DNA of 33,880 nucleotides from Tistlia consotensis USBA 355 (GCF_900177295.1 NZ_FWZX01000048.1:1-33880), one strand, 5' to 3'; shown: positions 22,492 through 30,722, counted from the stretch's first letter. Program-made: numbers and translations. The notes: generated from the letters alone by a model not told the origin.

Positions 22492-24099
22492 ATGGCGACC
22501 CCCGTTCTTCTCGACCACCTCGGCCGGCCGATCCAGCGCCAGGTCCTGCAGCAGGAGGTCGCGGCGCCGACCGTCACCGGCGTGCGCCAGGTCATGACCG
22601 GCCATCCCGAGGTCGGCCTGACGCCGCAGCGCCTGGCGCGCATCCTGCGCGAGGCCGAGGAGGGCGAGCCGACCCGCTACCTCGAGCTCGCCGAGGCCAT
22701 GGAGGAGAAGGATCTGCACTACGCCTCGGTGCTCGGCACCCGGAAGCGCCAGGTCGCGCAGCTGCCGGTCAAGGTGGTCGCCGCGGACGACAGCCCGGAG
22801 GCGCAGCGCCAGGCGGAGTTCCTCGAGGCCTTCCTCGAGCGCGACGAGTTGCAGGACGAGCTGGTCGACGTGCTCGACGCGACCGGCAAGGGCTACAGCT
22901 GCACCGAGATCGTCTGGGACTTCTCCGAGGGGCAGTGGTGGCCGGCGCGCTTGGAGTGGCGCGATCCCCGTTGGTTCACCTTCGACCGGGAGGACGGACG
23001 GACCCCGCTGCTGCGCGAGATGGGCGAGCCTCAGCCGCTGGCGCCCTTTAAGTGGATCACGCACCTCGCGAAGGCGAAGTCCGGCCTGCCGATCCGCGGC
23101 GGCCTCGCGCGCCTGGCGGCCTGGATGTACCTCTTCAAGAACTACGCGGTGAAGGACTGGATCTCCTTCATCGAGGTCTACGGCATGCCGATCCGGCTCG
23201 GCAAATACCACGCCGGCGCCAGCAACGAGGAGAAGGCCATCCTGCTGAGCGCGGTGCGCAATATCGGCACCGACGTCGGCGCGATCATCCCCGAGGGCAT
23301 GGTCATCGAGTTCGTCGAGGCGATCGGCAAGGGCTCCAGCTCGATCGACCTCTACGACCGCTTCGCCGCCTGGGCCGACGCGCAGATCTCCAAGGGCGTG
23401 CTCGGCCAGAACCTGACGACCGAGGTCAAGGGCGGCAGCTACGCCGCGGCGCAGGTCCACAACGACGTGCGGCAGGACATCGAGACGGCCGACGCCAAGC
23501 AGGTCTCCGCGACCCTGAATCGCGACCTGATGCGCCCGGCGATCGACCTCAACTTCGGTCCGCAGCAGAGCTATCCGCGCCTGGTCGTCGGCCGGGAGGA
23601 AGAGCAGGACCTCCGGATGCTGCTCGCTGGCGTCAAGACCTTGGTGCCGCTCGGTGCCCGCGTCTCGAAATCCGGCATGGCGCGCGCCTTCGGCCTGCCG
23701 GAGGCCGTCGACGACCAGGATCTGCTGACCGCGCCCGCCGGCGGGCCGGCCGTGCCGCCCGACGGCACCGACCCGGCACTCGCCAAGGCCCTGGCGGCCC
23801 GCCAGGGCGACTCTGCCGGCGGCACGGGCGGCGATCCTGGCGGCGACCCGGGCGCCGGCCAGGTCGTGCTCGATCCGGCGGCCGAGGCCGCCATGAAGGC
23901 CGCTCGGCCGCCGATCGAGGGTCTGGTCGAGCAGCTGAAGGAGCGGCTGGCGGCCGCCGGGAGCTGGGAGGAAGCCCAAGGGGCGCTGCTCGAGCTGGCG
24001 CAGCAGGCGAGTGATCCGCGCCTGGTCGAGACGATGCGCGAGGCCCTGGTGCTGGCCGAGCTGCAGGGCATGGACGCGATCGCCAGCAGGAAGCCCTGA
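22492..24099 (+). CDS. DUF935 family portal protein (Mu gp29-like)
   Basis: The 535-residue protein begins MATPVLLDHLGRPIQRQVLQ and contains HYASVLGTRKRQVAQLPVKV, FKNYAVKDWISFIEVYGMPI and VLGQNLTTEVKGGSYAAAQV, all typical of the DUF935/gp29 portal family. It forms the dodecameric ring through which DNA enters the head. The region around residues 415-465 is a glycine/aspartate-rich linker, followed by a helical C-terminal tail. The ATG at 22492 has a GGAG upstream. The stop overlaps the next gene (TGATG). Confidence 0.93.
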   Translation: MATPVLLDHLGRPIQRQVLQQEVAAPTVTGVRQVMTGHPEVGLTPQRLARILREAEEGEPTRYLELAEAMEEKDLHYASVLGTRKRQVAQLPVKVVAADDSPEAQRQAEFLEAFLERDELQDELVDVLDATGKGYSCTEIVWDFSEGQWWPARLEWRDPRWFTFDREDGRTPLLREMGEPQPLAPFKWITHLAKAKSGLPIRGGLARLAAWMYLFKNYAVKDWISFIEVYGMPIRLGKYHAGASNEEKAILLSAVRNIGTDVGAIIPEGMVIEFVEAIGKGSSSIDLYDRFAAWADAQISKGVLGQNLTTEVKGGSYAAAQVHNDVRQDIETADAKQVSATLNRDLMRPAIDLNFGPQQSYPRLVVGREEEQDLRMLLAGVKTLVPLGARVSKSGMARAFGLPEAVDDQDLLTAPAGGPAVPPDGTDPALAKALAARQGDSAGGTGGDPGGDPGAGQVVLDPAAEAAMKAARPPIEGLVEQLKERLAAAGSWEEAQGALLELAQQASDPRLVETMREALVLAELQGMDAIASRKP

Positions 24100-25322
24100 T
24101 GTCCGACCTGGTCGCGCCGGCCACGCCCGAGCCGGTCGTCTTCAAGGAGGCGGTCGACTTCCTGCGCCAGAAGCTGCGGCTGCCGACGCGCGCCTGGACC
24201 GACCTCTGGCAAGCCCAGCACGCCCGCGCCTTCGTGGTGGCCGGTGCGATGAGCGACTCGCTGCTGGCCGACTTCCAGTCGGCGCTGCTCAAGGCCATGG
24301 AAGACGGCGGCTCCTATGCCGACTGGCTCGCCGACTTCGACGCGATCGTCGCCAGGCACGGCTGGAGCTACAACGGCGGCCGCACCTGGCGGGCCCGGAC
24401 GATCTTCCAGGCCAACATGCGCAGCGCCAACATGGCCGGGCGCTGGCGCCAGATACAGCGGACCAAGGCGCGTCGGCCCTATCTGCGCTACGTCCAGGTC
24501 CAGCGCGAGACGAAGCGGCCGCTGCACGCGCTCTGGCACGGCACCATCCTGCCGATCGATGATCCCTTCTGGCGCACGCACTACCCGCCCAACGGCTGGT
24601 ACTGCCTCTGCTCGGTCATCGCGCTCAACGCCCGCGACCTGGCCCGCAACGGCTGGACCGTCTCGGCCGAGGCGCCGCCGGTCAACCTGCGCCAGGTCGC
24701 CTTGAACACGCCGGACGGTCCGGCGACGGTCAGCGTGCCCGAGGGCATCGATCCGGGCTGGGGGCACAATCCTGGCATTGCCGACGTCGGCTACGGCGAG
24801 CAGCGGGTGCGCCTGGCCGGGCACGAAGGCCGCTGGGAGCCGCTGGTCGCGCCCTCGCAGGTCGCGCCCGGGTCGCCGCTGCCGGACCTGCAGCCGCAGC
24901 CGCCGCAGGCGCAGCTCGGGCCGCGGGCGACGGACGCCGCCGGCCTGCGCGACAACCTGCGCGCCGTCCTGGGCGGCGACGAGGCCGTGCTCGCGGACCC
25001 GGCCGGCGGGCAGGTCTCGATCGGCATGGCCTTCGCCGACCACCTGGCCGATCGCCTGGACGGCCGCGACGCCTTCTTCCCGCTGCTGCCGGAGCTGATC
25101 CAGGATCCGCAGGAGATCTGGGCGGGCTTCGTCGTCAACGACGCGACGGGCCAGGTCGCGCTGCGCCGGCGCTACGTCAAGCTGCTGCAGCTGCGCCGGG
25201 ACACGACGCTGGCGCTGGTCGCCGACGCCGACAACGGCACCTGGTCGGGGCTGACGTTCTTCCGCGGCAAGCCGGACGCGCTGAAGCGCCTGCGCTGGGG
25301 CCTGTCGGTCTATCGGAAGTGA
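24099..25322 (+). CDS. gpF-like head morphogenesis protein fused to a PBECR-type nuclease domain
   Basis: Residues 1-190 match the Mu gpF/SPP1 gp7 minor head family (FKEAVDFLRQKLRLPTRAWT, RTIFQANMRSANMAGRWRQI, then HYPPNGWYCLCSVIALN). After a proline/glutamine-rich linker at about 260-285, the last 100 residues (SIGMAFADHLADRLDGRDAF, IWAGFVVNDATGQVALRRRY, LALVADADNGTWSGLTFF) resemble PBECR (Barnase-EndoU-ColicinE5-RelE-like) nuclease domains found at the ends of phage head proteins. The nuclease may be injected with DNA. The catalytic residues cannot be proved by eye. A 408-bp noncoding gap follows. Confidence 0.88.
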   Translation: MSDLVAPATPEPVVFKEAVDFLRQKLRLPTRAWTDLWQAQHARAFVVAGAMSDSLLADFQSALLKAMEDGGSYADWLADFDAIVARHGWSYNGGRTWRARTIFQANMRSANMAGRWRQIQRTKARRPYLRYVQVQRETKRPLHALWHGTILPIDDPFWRTHYPPNGWYCLCSVIALNARDLARNGWTVSAEAPPVNLRQVALNTPDGPATVSVPEGIDPGWGHNPGIADVGYGEQRVRLAGHEGRWEPLVAPSQVAPGSPLPDLQPQPPQAQLGPRATDAAGLRDNLRAVLGGDEAVLADPAGGQVSIGMAFADHLADRLDGRDAFFPLLPELIQDPQEIWAGFVVNDATGQVALRRRYVKLLQLRRDTTLALVADADNGTWSGLTFFRGKPDALKRLRWGLSVYRK

Positions 25323-25534
25323 TGGCTGGGGATAAGGGCTAGCCGCGCCGTCCCGCGGCTCCCGCCCGGTCGGTGGCCATCGGAGGATCGGCCCGGCCAC
25401 CGCCTGCAGCGCTGAATCTAGTCCCTCCGGGGCCCCCTTTCAACTCGCCGAGACGGCCGAGCCGATTTCCGGCCCGCTGGCGCCCGCGGACCGTTCCGCG
25501 GCGCCACCCCCCCGCCCGGAACTCGCCGAGGGCG

Positions 25535-25568
25535 TTCGACGGCGTTCAAAACCCGCTCAACGCTCGAA
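25535..25568. promoter_or_regulatory. nested inverted repeat in the late gap
   Basis: TTCGA (25535-25539) and GCGTT (25542-25546) on the left mirror AACGC (25559-25563) and TCGAA (25564-25568) on the right, with 12 bp between the inner arms. It is a candidate regulator site, about 160 bp before the protease gene. Confidence 0.4.
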
Positions 25569-25626
25569 TGAAGGTCTCTCGAAGGAGGGCGTCCGCGCCG
25601 GCCGGCTGGGTCTCCGCCTGTTGACC

Positions 25627-25652
25627 TCCCTTCCCACCGGCGTGGGAAGGGA
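25627..25652. promoter_or_regulatory. palindrome shared by both late gaps (copy 2)
   Basis: TCCCTTCCCAC (25627-25637) and GTGGGAAGGGA (25642-25652) are perfect 11-bp arms around CGGC. The core TCCCAC-N4-GTGGGAAGGG recurs at 18681-18700. The palindrome ends 79 bp before the protease start. Confidence 0.5.
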
Positions 25653-25730
25653 TCGACCCGACGTCCACGGCCATGCTGCACGAACCCAGCCGGGCGGTCC
25701 AGCCCGGCGCTTCGTCAGCGGATCGGCGCT

Positions 25731-26813
25731 TTGGACCTGAAGTCCCTCTGCTTCCAGCTGTCGGCAGGCCAGGTGCCCGAGTGGGTGCCGATCCTGCCGA
25801 TCCCGGCCGACGGCGTGCTCGCCGCTCGCGACGGGCGGCGCTGGTCGCTCAAGGACCCGGCCAAGGTCGTCGCCAACACCAGGGCCCTCAAGATGGACCT
25901 GCCCTGGGACTACGAGCACCAGACCGACCTCGCGGCCAGCAACGGCCAGCCGGCGCCCGCCGCCGGATGGATCAAGGAGATCGAGGTCCGGGACGATGCG
26001 ATCTGGGCACGGGTCGAATGGACCGACAAGGCCCGGGCGATGATCCAGGCCGGCGAGTACCGCTACTACTCGCCGGTCTTCATGGCCACCAAGAAGGCGC
26101 CCCACGAGATCACGCGGATCCTGCGGGTCGCGCTGACCAACGACCCGGCGCTCGAGGTCAAGGCGCTGACCCGCCGCGAAGACGACCCCACAACCGAGGA
26201 AGAGACGATGACCGAGGAGCAGCTCAAGGCGCTCTGCAAGGCGCTCGGCCTGAAGGAGGGCTCCTCCGCGGAGGAGATCCTGAAGAGCGCCGACACCCTG
26301 TCGACGGCGGTCGCTGCCGCGAAGAAGAAGGCCGAGGACGGTGCGGAGGCGCCGGCGGCCGTCGCGCTGGCCAAGATCGCCAAGAGCGCGGGCCTGCAGG
26401 AGGGCGCCGAGCCGGAGGCCGTCGCCACGGCGGTCAGCGGCCGCCTGGAAGGCAGCTCGGCCGACTTCGTGCCGCGCGTGCAGTTCGACGAGCTGGCGGG
26501 CCAGCTGACCAGGCTCGTCGACGACAACACCCAGACGAAGGCCACGACCGCGGTCGACCAGGCCATGGCCGAGGGCAAGGTGGTGCCGGCGGCTCGCACC
26601 TGGGCGCTCGACTACGCCAAGAAGAACCCCGAGGGCTTCGCGGCCTTCTGCAAGGCGGCTCCCGTCGTCGTGAAGCCGGGCGCGCAGCACCGCGCCGATC
26701 CGCCGCCGAACAAGGGCGCCGAACTCGACGACGACGAGCTCGCCGTCTGCCGGCAGCTCGGCATCACCCCCGAGGCCTACAAGAAGGCCCGTGACGAGGA
26801 GGTCGCCCGATGA
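25731..26813 (+). CDS. Mu I-like head maturation protease
   Basis: The N-terminal domain (FQLSAGQVPEWVPILPIPAD, LKDPAKVVANTRALKMDLPW, DYEHQTDLAA, GWIKEIEVRDDAIWARVEWT, EYRYYSPVFMA) is the Mu gpI protease pattern, with the conserved DYEHQ and YRYYSP motifs. It processes the scaffold and prohead. The C-terminal half is the scaffold part, alanine/glutamate-rich and helical. The frame opens with TTG at 25731 without a visible SD, so the start is the least certain part. An internal start at 26208 probably yields the free scaffold. The stop overlaps the next gene (ATGA). Confidence 0.88.
   Translation: MDLKSLCFQLSAGQVPEWVPILPIPADGVLAARDGRRWSLKDPAKVVANTRALKMDLPWDYEHQTDLAASNGQPAPAAGWIKEIEVRDDAIWARVEWTDKARAMIQAGEYRYYSPVFMATKKAPHEITRILRVALTNDPALEVKALTRREDDPTTEEETMTEEQLKALCKALGLKEGSSAEEILKSADTLSTAVAAAKKKAEDGAEAPAAVALAKIAKSAGLQEGAEPEAVATAVSGRLEGSSADFVPRVQFDELAGQLTRLVDDNTQTKATTAVDQAMAEGKVVPAARTWALDYAKKNPEGFAAFCKAAPVVVKPGAQHRADPPPNKGAELDDDELAVCRQLGITPEAYKKARDEEVAR
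26208..26813 (+). CDS. probable internal start for a Z-like scaffold protein
   Basis: An in-frame ATG at 26208 (MTEEQLKALCKALGLKEGSS) has a strong SD (GAGGAAGAG, about 4 nt upstream), stronger than anything at the protease start. It would yield 201 residues of the helical, acidic C-terminal half. In Mu the scaffold Z is made from an internal start in gene I, so a nested product is likely here. It assembles the prohead and is then degraded. Confidence 0.6.
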   Translation: MTEEQLKALCKALGLKEGSSAEEILKSADTLSTAVAAAKKKAEDGAEAPAAVALAKIAKSAGLQEGAEPEAVATAVSGRLEGSSADFVPRVQFDELAGQLTRLVDDNTQTKATTAVDQAMAEGKVVPAARTWALDYAKKNPEGFAAFCKAAPVVVKPGAQHRADPPPNKGAELDDDELAVCRQLGITPEAYKKARDEEVAR

Positions 26814-27223
26814 CCGCGCTCGCCGCCGACCGCAACACGCCCGAGAAGCTCGACCCCTCGATCCGCCAGCTGGACGTCGCCGCCGCCAAGACGTGCTACG
26901 CCGGCGGCCTCGCGGCTCTCGACGCCAACGGCAACGCCACGCCGGGCGCGACCGCGACCACCCTGCTGGGCATCGGCCGTTTCGAGGAGACGGTCGACAA
27001 CAGCGGCGGCGCCGCCGGCGACCTGACCGTCAAGGTCAAGCGCGGCGTCTTCCGCTTCGCCAACTCCGCCTCGACCGACGAGATCACAGCCGCCGAGATC
27101 GGGGCCGACTGCTACATCGTCGACGACCAGACGGTCGCCAAGACCGACGGCTCCAGCACCCGCAGCAAGGCAGGCACGGTCTACGACGTCGACAGCCTCG
27201 GCGTCTGGGTCGAGTTCGCCTGA
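26810..27223 (+). CDS. probable capsid decoration protein (137 aa)
   Basis: The sequence CYAGGLAALDANGNATPGAT, then LLGIGRFEETVDNSGGAAGD, KVKRGVFRFANSASTD and IGADCYIVDDQTVAKTDG has the beta-rich pattern of head-decoration/cement proteins found between the scaffold and major capsid genes of Mu-like phages. The assignment rests on position and fold impression. The ATG overlaps the protease stop and has a GAGGAGGT upstream. Confidence 0.65.
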   Translation: MTALAADRNTPEKLDPSIRQLDVAAAKTCYAGGLAALDANGNATPGATATTLLGIGRFEETVDNSGGAAGDLTVKVKRGVFRFANSASTDEITAAEIGADCYIVDDQTVAKTDGSSTRSKAGTVYDVDSLGVWVEFA

Positions 27224-27249
27224 CGGCCGGCACCAGGAAAGGCAGCAGC

Positions 27250-28143
27250 ATGCTCATCAACTCCGCGACCCTCACGCGCCTGGGCATCGGATTCAAGGCG
27301 TCGTTCCAGGCGGGCCTCGGCATGGCCGGCGCCCAGTCGGAGCGCATCGCGACGACCGTGCCCTCCTCGACGAAGAGCGAGGAGTACGGCTGGCTCGGCA
27401 AGGTCCCGAACGTCCGCGAGTGGATCGGCGACCGCGTCGTCCAGAACCTGATGGCGCACAGCTACACCATCAGGAACAAGCCCTGGGAGCTGACCATCGG
27501 TGTCGATCGCGACGACATCGAGGACGACAACATCGGGATCTACAACCCGCTGTTCCAGCAGATGGGCCAGTCGACCGGCGCGCACCGCGAGACGCTGATC
27601 TTCGGGCTGCTGAAGTCCGGCTTCACCACGGACTGCTACGACGGCCAGTACATGTTCGACACCGATCATCCGGTGCTCGACGAGGACGGCAGCGTCACCT
27701 CCGTGGCCAACACCGACGGCGGCTCGGGCACGCCCTGGTTCCTGATCGACGCCAACAAGCCGCTGAAGCCGATCCTGTTCCAGAACCGCAAGGACTGGAA
27801 CTTCGTCGCCAAGGACAGTCCGACCGACGAGAAGGTGTTCAGCCGCAAGGAGTTCCAGTACGGCACCGACAGCCGGTCGAACGTCGGCTTCGGCTTCTGG
27901 CAGTTCGCCTGGGGCTCCAAGCAGACCCTCGACGCGACGCACTACGCGACCGCGCGGGCGGCCCTGCAGGGCATGAAGGGCGACTACGGCCGGCCGCTCG
28001 GCGTCATGCCGAACCTGCTGGTCGTGCCGCCCGCGCTCGAGAGCGCCGGCCGCAAGCTGCTCAACAGCGAGAACGCCAGCGGCGGCGAGACCAACGAGTG
28101 GAAGGGCACGGCCGAGCTGCTGGTCGTGCCGTGGCTGGCCTGA
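27250..28143 (+). CDS. Mu gpT-like major capsid protein
   Basis: The 297-residue protein begins MLINSATLTRLGIGFKASFQ and contains EYGWLGKVPNVREWIGDRVV, then KPWELTIGVDRDDIEDDNIG and YDGQYMFDTDHPVLDEDG, all hallmarks of the gpT major head subunit (HK97-like fold). It forms the icosahedral shell. An AGGAAAGG SD lies about 7 nt before the ATG. The length matches family members. Confidence 0.94.
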   Translation: MLINSATLTRLGIGFKASFQAGLGMAGAQSERIATTVPSSTKSEEYGWLGKVPNVREWIGDRVVQNLMAHSYTIRNKPWELTIGVDRDDIEDDNIGIYNPLFQQMGQSTGAHRETLIFGLLKSGFTTDCYDGQYMFDTDHPVLDEDGSVTSVANTDGGSGTPWFLIDANKPLKPILFQNRKDWNFVAKDSPTDEKVFSRKEFQYGTDSRSNVGFGFWQFAWGSKQTLDATHYATARAALQGMKGDYGRPLGVMPNLLVVPPALESAGRKLLNSENASGGETNEWKGTAELLVVPWLA

Positions 28144-28157
28144 GCGAGGAGCCGAGC

Positions 28158-28394
28158 ATGAGCAAGCTGAAGGTCATCTCCAAGGTCGCCGGCTTCCGCC
28201 GTGCCGGCCGCGCCTGGTCCACCGAGGGCGAGACCGTCGACACCAGCGACTTCACCGAGGAGCAGCTCGAGGCCCTCAAGGCCGAACCGAAGCTGATCGT
28301 CTTCGAGGTCCCGGCGGAGCCCAAGGCGGAGGGCGGCAAGGAGACCGGCGGCAAGGCCGCCAAGGGCGGCAAGGAGTCCGCCGCCAGCAACTGA
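28158..28394 (+). CDS. small head-region protein (Mu gp35/HI1506-like)
   Basis: The first 45 residues (MSKLKVISKVAGFRRAGRAW, STEGETVDTSDFTEEQLEAL) resemble the HI1506-related/gp35 family that follows the major capsid gene in Mu-like phages. The last 30 are a low-complexity Lys/Gly tail. The function is unknown. An SD (GAGGAG) lies about 8 nt upstream. Confidence 0.65.
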   Translation: MSKLKVISKVAGFRRAGRAWSTEGETVDTSDFTEEQLEALKAEPKLIVFEVPAEPKAEGGKETGGKAAKGGKESAASN

Positions 28395-28558
28395 TGCACC
28401 CCGGAGAGAAGGTGCCGTGCCGGGGCCGCTAGGCCTCGGCGGAGGGCGGGAAGCCGGGACGGCCGGGCCCGCCTGAGGTGCCACCAGACCAAGCCGGGGT
28501 CGGGACGGAGCCGCTCCTCTGCCCCGGCCCCGCACCGAAGCAACCACAGGAGAACGCG

Positions 28559-28936
28559 ATGTTCCGTCGAACGACCCTGTTCGCCGCAGCCGGTGCCCTC
28601 GGGCTCGCCGTCGGCCTGCTGCTCGCTGCCCAGGCGACCAATGCGGAGCCGCTCCGGCTCGTCCACCAGGTGCCGGCGATCGCCGGCGCCGATGGCACCG
28701 CCGACCTCGGCGCCGCGCCGCTGACCGTCGAGACGACCGTCTACCTGGTCGAGCGCCGGGCGGCGGCCGTGACGGTCGGAGCGCCGGAGCTGCCGACGAT
28801 GGCCGCCGAGGCGCCGATCGGCGCCTCGATCGACCAGCCGGCCAGCCGGATCGGCATGCCGGCGATCGCCGACGCGACCAAGCCGCTGCCGGGCCGCGCC
28901 AGTCGCGACGGCCCGGCGCGGCCGGCGACCAGCTGA
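28559..28936 (+). CDS. small exported protein of unknown function in the head cluster
   Basis: The 125-residue product has a classical Sec signal: MFRRTT, then a hydrophobic core (LFAAAGALGLAVGLLLAAQA) and a likely cleavage after TNA. The mature part is alanine/proline-rich without a recognised family. AGGAG lies about 6 nt before the ATG; the upstream frame to 28478 is open, but the signal peptide fixes the start. Export is unexpected for a head gene and suggests cargo or a surface-acting protein. The preceding 164 bp are noncoding. Confidence 0.6.
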   Translation: MFRRTTLFAAAGALGLAVGLLLAAQATNAEPLRLVHQVPAIAGADGTADLGAAPLTVETTVYLVERRAAAVTVGAPELPTMAAEAPIGASIDQPASRIGMPAIADATKPLPGRASRDGPARPATS

Positions 28937-29005
28937 GACTCGATCCCTGTTCCCCGGGGCGGCGCGACCCGCCGTCCCGGGGCCGCCCCCGACCCGAGAC
29001 CCGCC

Positions 29006-29422
29006 ATGGCCTACGCCACGCTCCAGAACCTGATCGACCGCTACGGCAGCGACAACGTGCTGCAGGTCGCCGATCGCGACGGCGACGGCCAGGCCGATAC
29101 GGCGACGGTCGATCGCGAGCTGGCGGCCGTCTCGGCCGAGATCGATGGCTACCTAGCCCTCAAGTACGACCTGCCGCTCTCCGCGACGCCGGACCTGGTG
29201 CAGGACCTCTGCGAGCGGCTGGTGTTCTTCCGGCTGCACGTGTTCACGGCGCCCGACCAGGTCGCCGAGTCCGCCAGGCAGGCGCTCGCCACGCTCGATC
29301 GCCTGTCGAAGGGCCTGGTCGTGCTCGAGCTGGACGGCGAGCCCGCCGCCGCGGCGCCCGACGGGCCCCGCGTGAGTGCTCCGGACCGCGTCTTCTCGCG
29401 CGACACGCTCGAGGGCTACTGA
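29006..29422 (+). CDS. DUF1320 family protein (Mu gp36-like)
   Basis: The protein starts MAYATLQNLIDRYGSDNVLQ and has TVDRELAAVSAEIDGYLALK, then YDLPLSATPDLVQDLCERLV, the recognised pattern of DUF1320/gp36. It is probably a head-completion/adaptor protein next to the portal. At 138 aa the length is normal. It precedes the gpG-like gene by 2 bp. Confidence 0.9.
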   Translation: MAYATLQNLIDRYGSDNVLQVADRDGDGQADTATVDRELAAVSAEIDGYLALKYDLPLSATPDLVQDLCERLVFFRLHVFTAPDQVAESARQALATLDRLSKGLVVLELDGEPAAAAPDGPRVSAPDRVFSRDTLEGY

Positions 29423-29424
29423 CC

Positions 29425-29991
29425 ATGGCGGGCGCGCAGGTCAGTCTCTCGATCGACGATCAGGCGGTGCGCGAGGCCTTCGTGGCCCTGCTCTCGCGCG
29501 CCGACGACCTGACCCCGGTGATGGAGGAGGTCGGCGCGGCGCTCGTTGCCTCGACCCAGCTGCGCTTCGAGCGCGGCCAGGCGCCGGGCGGCTCGCCCTG
29601 GCCGCCGAGCCTGCGGGTGCTGCACAGGGGCGGCAACACCCTGGTCGAGTCGGGCCGGCTTCGGGACTCGATCACCTACGAAGCGAGCCCGACCGGCGTG
29701 CGCGTCGGGACCAACGTTGTCTACGGCGCGATCCATCAGTTCGGCGGCACCATCAGGAAGTACGCCCAGAGCCGGGCAATCTATCGCCGGTACAACGAGA
29801 CCACGGGCGAGCTGTCGAACCGCTTCGTGAAGCGGCGGCGATCCAACTTCCTGAGCTACCACGAGGTCGGCGAGCACGAGGTCAAGATCCCCGCGCGCCC
29901 CTATCTCGGCATCGACGAAGCCGACCAGGCGGAGATCCTCGCGACGCTCCAGGACTGGATCGGCGGCGCCGCGCCGGGAGCGGTCGAATGA
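29425..29991 (+). CDS. phage virion morphogenesis protein (Mu gpG-like)
   Basis: LSIDDQAVREAFVALLSRAD, then QLRFERGQAPGGSPWPPSLR, GRLRDSITYEASPTGVRVGT and VVYGAIHQFGG, and the end IPARPYLGIDEADQAEILAT are the family hallmarks of gpG. It takes part in head completion/tail attachment. In Mu it follows F directly; here it lies downstream of the gp36-like gene, a rearranged order. Its stop overlaps the next gene (ATGA). Confidence 0.9.
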   Translation: MAGAQVSLSIDDQAVREAFVALLSRADDLTPVMEEVGAALVASTQLRFERGQAPGGSPWPPSLRVLHRGGNTLVESGRLRDSITYEASPTGVRVGTNVVYGAIHQFGGTIRKYAQSRAIYRRYNETTGELSNRFVKRRRSNFLSYHEVGEHEVKIPARPYLGIDEADQAEILATLQDWIGGAAPGAVE

Positions 29992-30428
29992 ACCGCGACC
30001 TGGTCGAGGACGTGAGCGGCCGGCTCGAGGCACAGGTTGCCGCGCTCATGAGCGTCCAGGACGCGCTGGCGCTCTCGGAGCTGGTCGAGCGCGGCACGCT
30101 GCCGAATGTCACGCCGGCCGGCTTCGTGCTGCCGGACGGGCTGGACGGCGGCCGTCGATCGAACGCGACGGGGCCGCACAAGCAGCCGATCACGGAGCAG
30201 GTCAAGGTCGTCCTGGTCATGCGTGCGGCCGATCGAGCCGGCGGGCAGGCGCGTGGTGCGCTGCAGCCGCTGATCCTGGCGACCCGGGAGGCTCTGGTCG
30301 GGTGGACGCCAGACGGGGAAGTCGAACCCTTCGAGCTCGCACACGAGCACCTTTCCGGCCTCGGCAAGGGGGCGGCGATCTACGAGCTCGACCTGCGGAC
30401 GCGGTGGATCTACCGCGCAGCCACTTGA
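29988..30428 (+). CDS. probable tail terminator protein (gp37 position)
   Basis: The 146-residue protein (MNRDLVEDVSGRLEAQVAAL, then QPITEQVKVVLVMRAADRAG and LQPLILATREALVGWTPDGE) reads like small tail-terminator/completion proteins that cap the tail tube. The pattern of a helical start, a central strand and LILATREALVGW fits that group. The call rests on position and pattern only. ATG overlaps the gpG stop. Confidence 0.65.
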   Translation: MNRDLVEDVSGRLEAQVAALMSVQDALALSELVERGTLPNVTPAGFVLPDGLDGGRRSNATGPHKQPITEQVKVVLVMRAADRAGGQARGALQPLILATREALVGWTPDGEVEPFELAHEHLSGLGKGAAIYELDLRTRWIYRAAT

Positions 30429-30439
30429 GGAGAGAGGTC

Positions 30440-30718
30440 ATGGAGAAGTTCGGGGCACGCCAGCGAGTGGGCGGCACCTACCGGCGGGAGTCGCCGAAGG
30501 CCAAGCCGACTCGGATCGGCGGCACGGAGGAGCACCCGGAGGGCAACCGCGCGCGCAGCGCCAAGGGTGTGCCGCTAGACAAGCCGCGGCCCGCGCCGGC
30601 GCCGACGGCCGAGCCTTCGAGCGCGACCGCTTCGAGCTCTGGCCTCGACGGCTCCGGCGAGAAGGCCGGCAAAGGCAAGGCCGACAAGCCGGGCGCCGAC
30701 GTGAAGAAGGAGGGTTGA
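30440..30718 (+). CDS. small basic low-complexity phage protein (92 aa)
   Basis: It begins MEKFGARQRVGGTYRRESPK and ends in a Ser/Ala- and Lys/Gly-rich tail. No globular domain is evident. A GGAGAGAGG SD lies just before the ATG. It is in the place of the small gp38-like gene of Mu-type phages, but similarity is not clear. Confidence 0.55.
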   Translation: MEKFGARQRVGGTYRRESPKAKPTRIGGTEEHPEGNRARSAKGVPLDKPRPAPAPTAEPSSATASSSGLDGSGEKAGKGKADKPGADVKKEG

Positions 30719-30722
30719 CGTC

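Larger units (their letters stand above)
25323..25730. other. 408-bp noncoding gap before the protease gene
   Basis: No gene with an SD or family signature is seen on either strand. The position matches the Mu PI late promoter upstream of gene I. The gap holds two inverted repeats (listed separately). A TTGACC word lies at 25621-25626, but no convincing -10 box follows at the normal distance, as expected for an activator-dependent late promoter. Confidence 0.5.

Noticed and set aside
22474-25400. Long minus-strand frames opposite the portal and gpF-like genes
   Set aside because: Composition typical of antisense of GC-rich genes and no SD or motif; the plus-strand genes are certain.
25373-25681. 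Short frames in the gap before the protease gene
   Set aside because: Proline/arginine-rich, no SD, and they contain the inverted repeats; best seen as noncoding.
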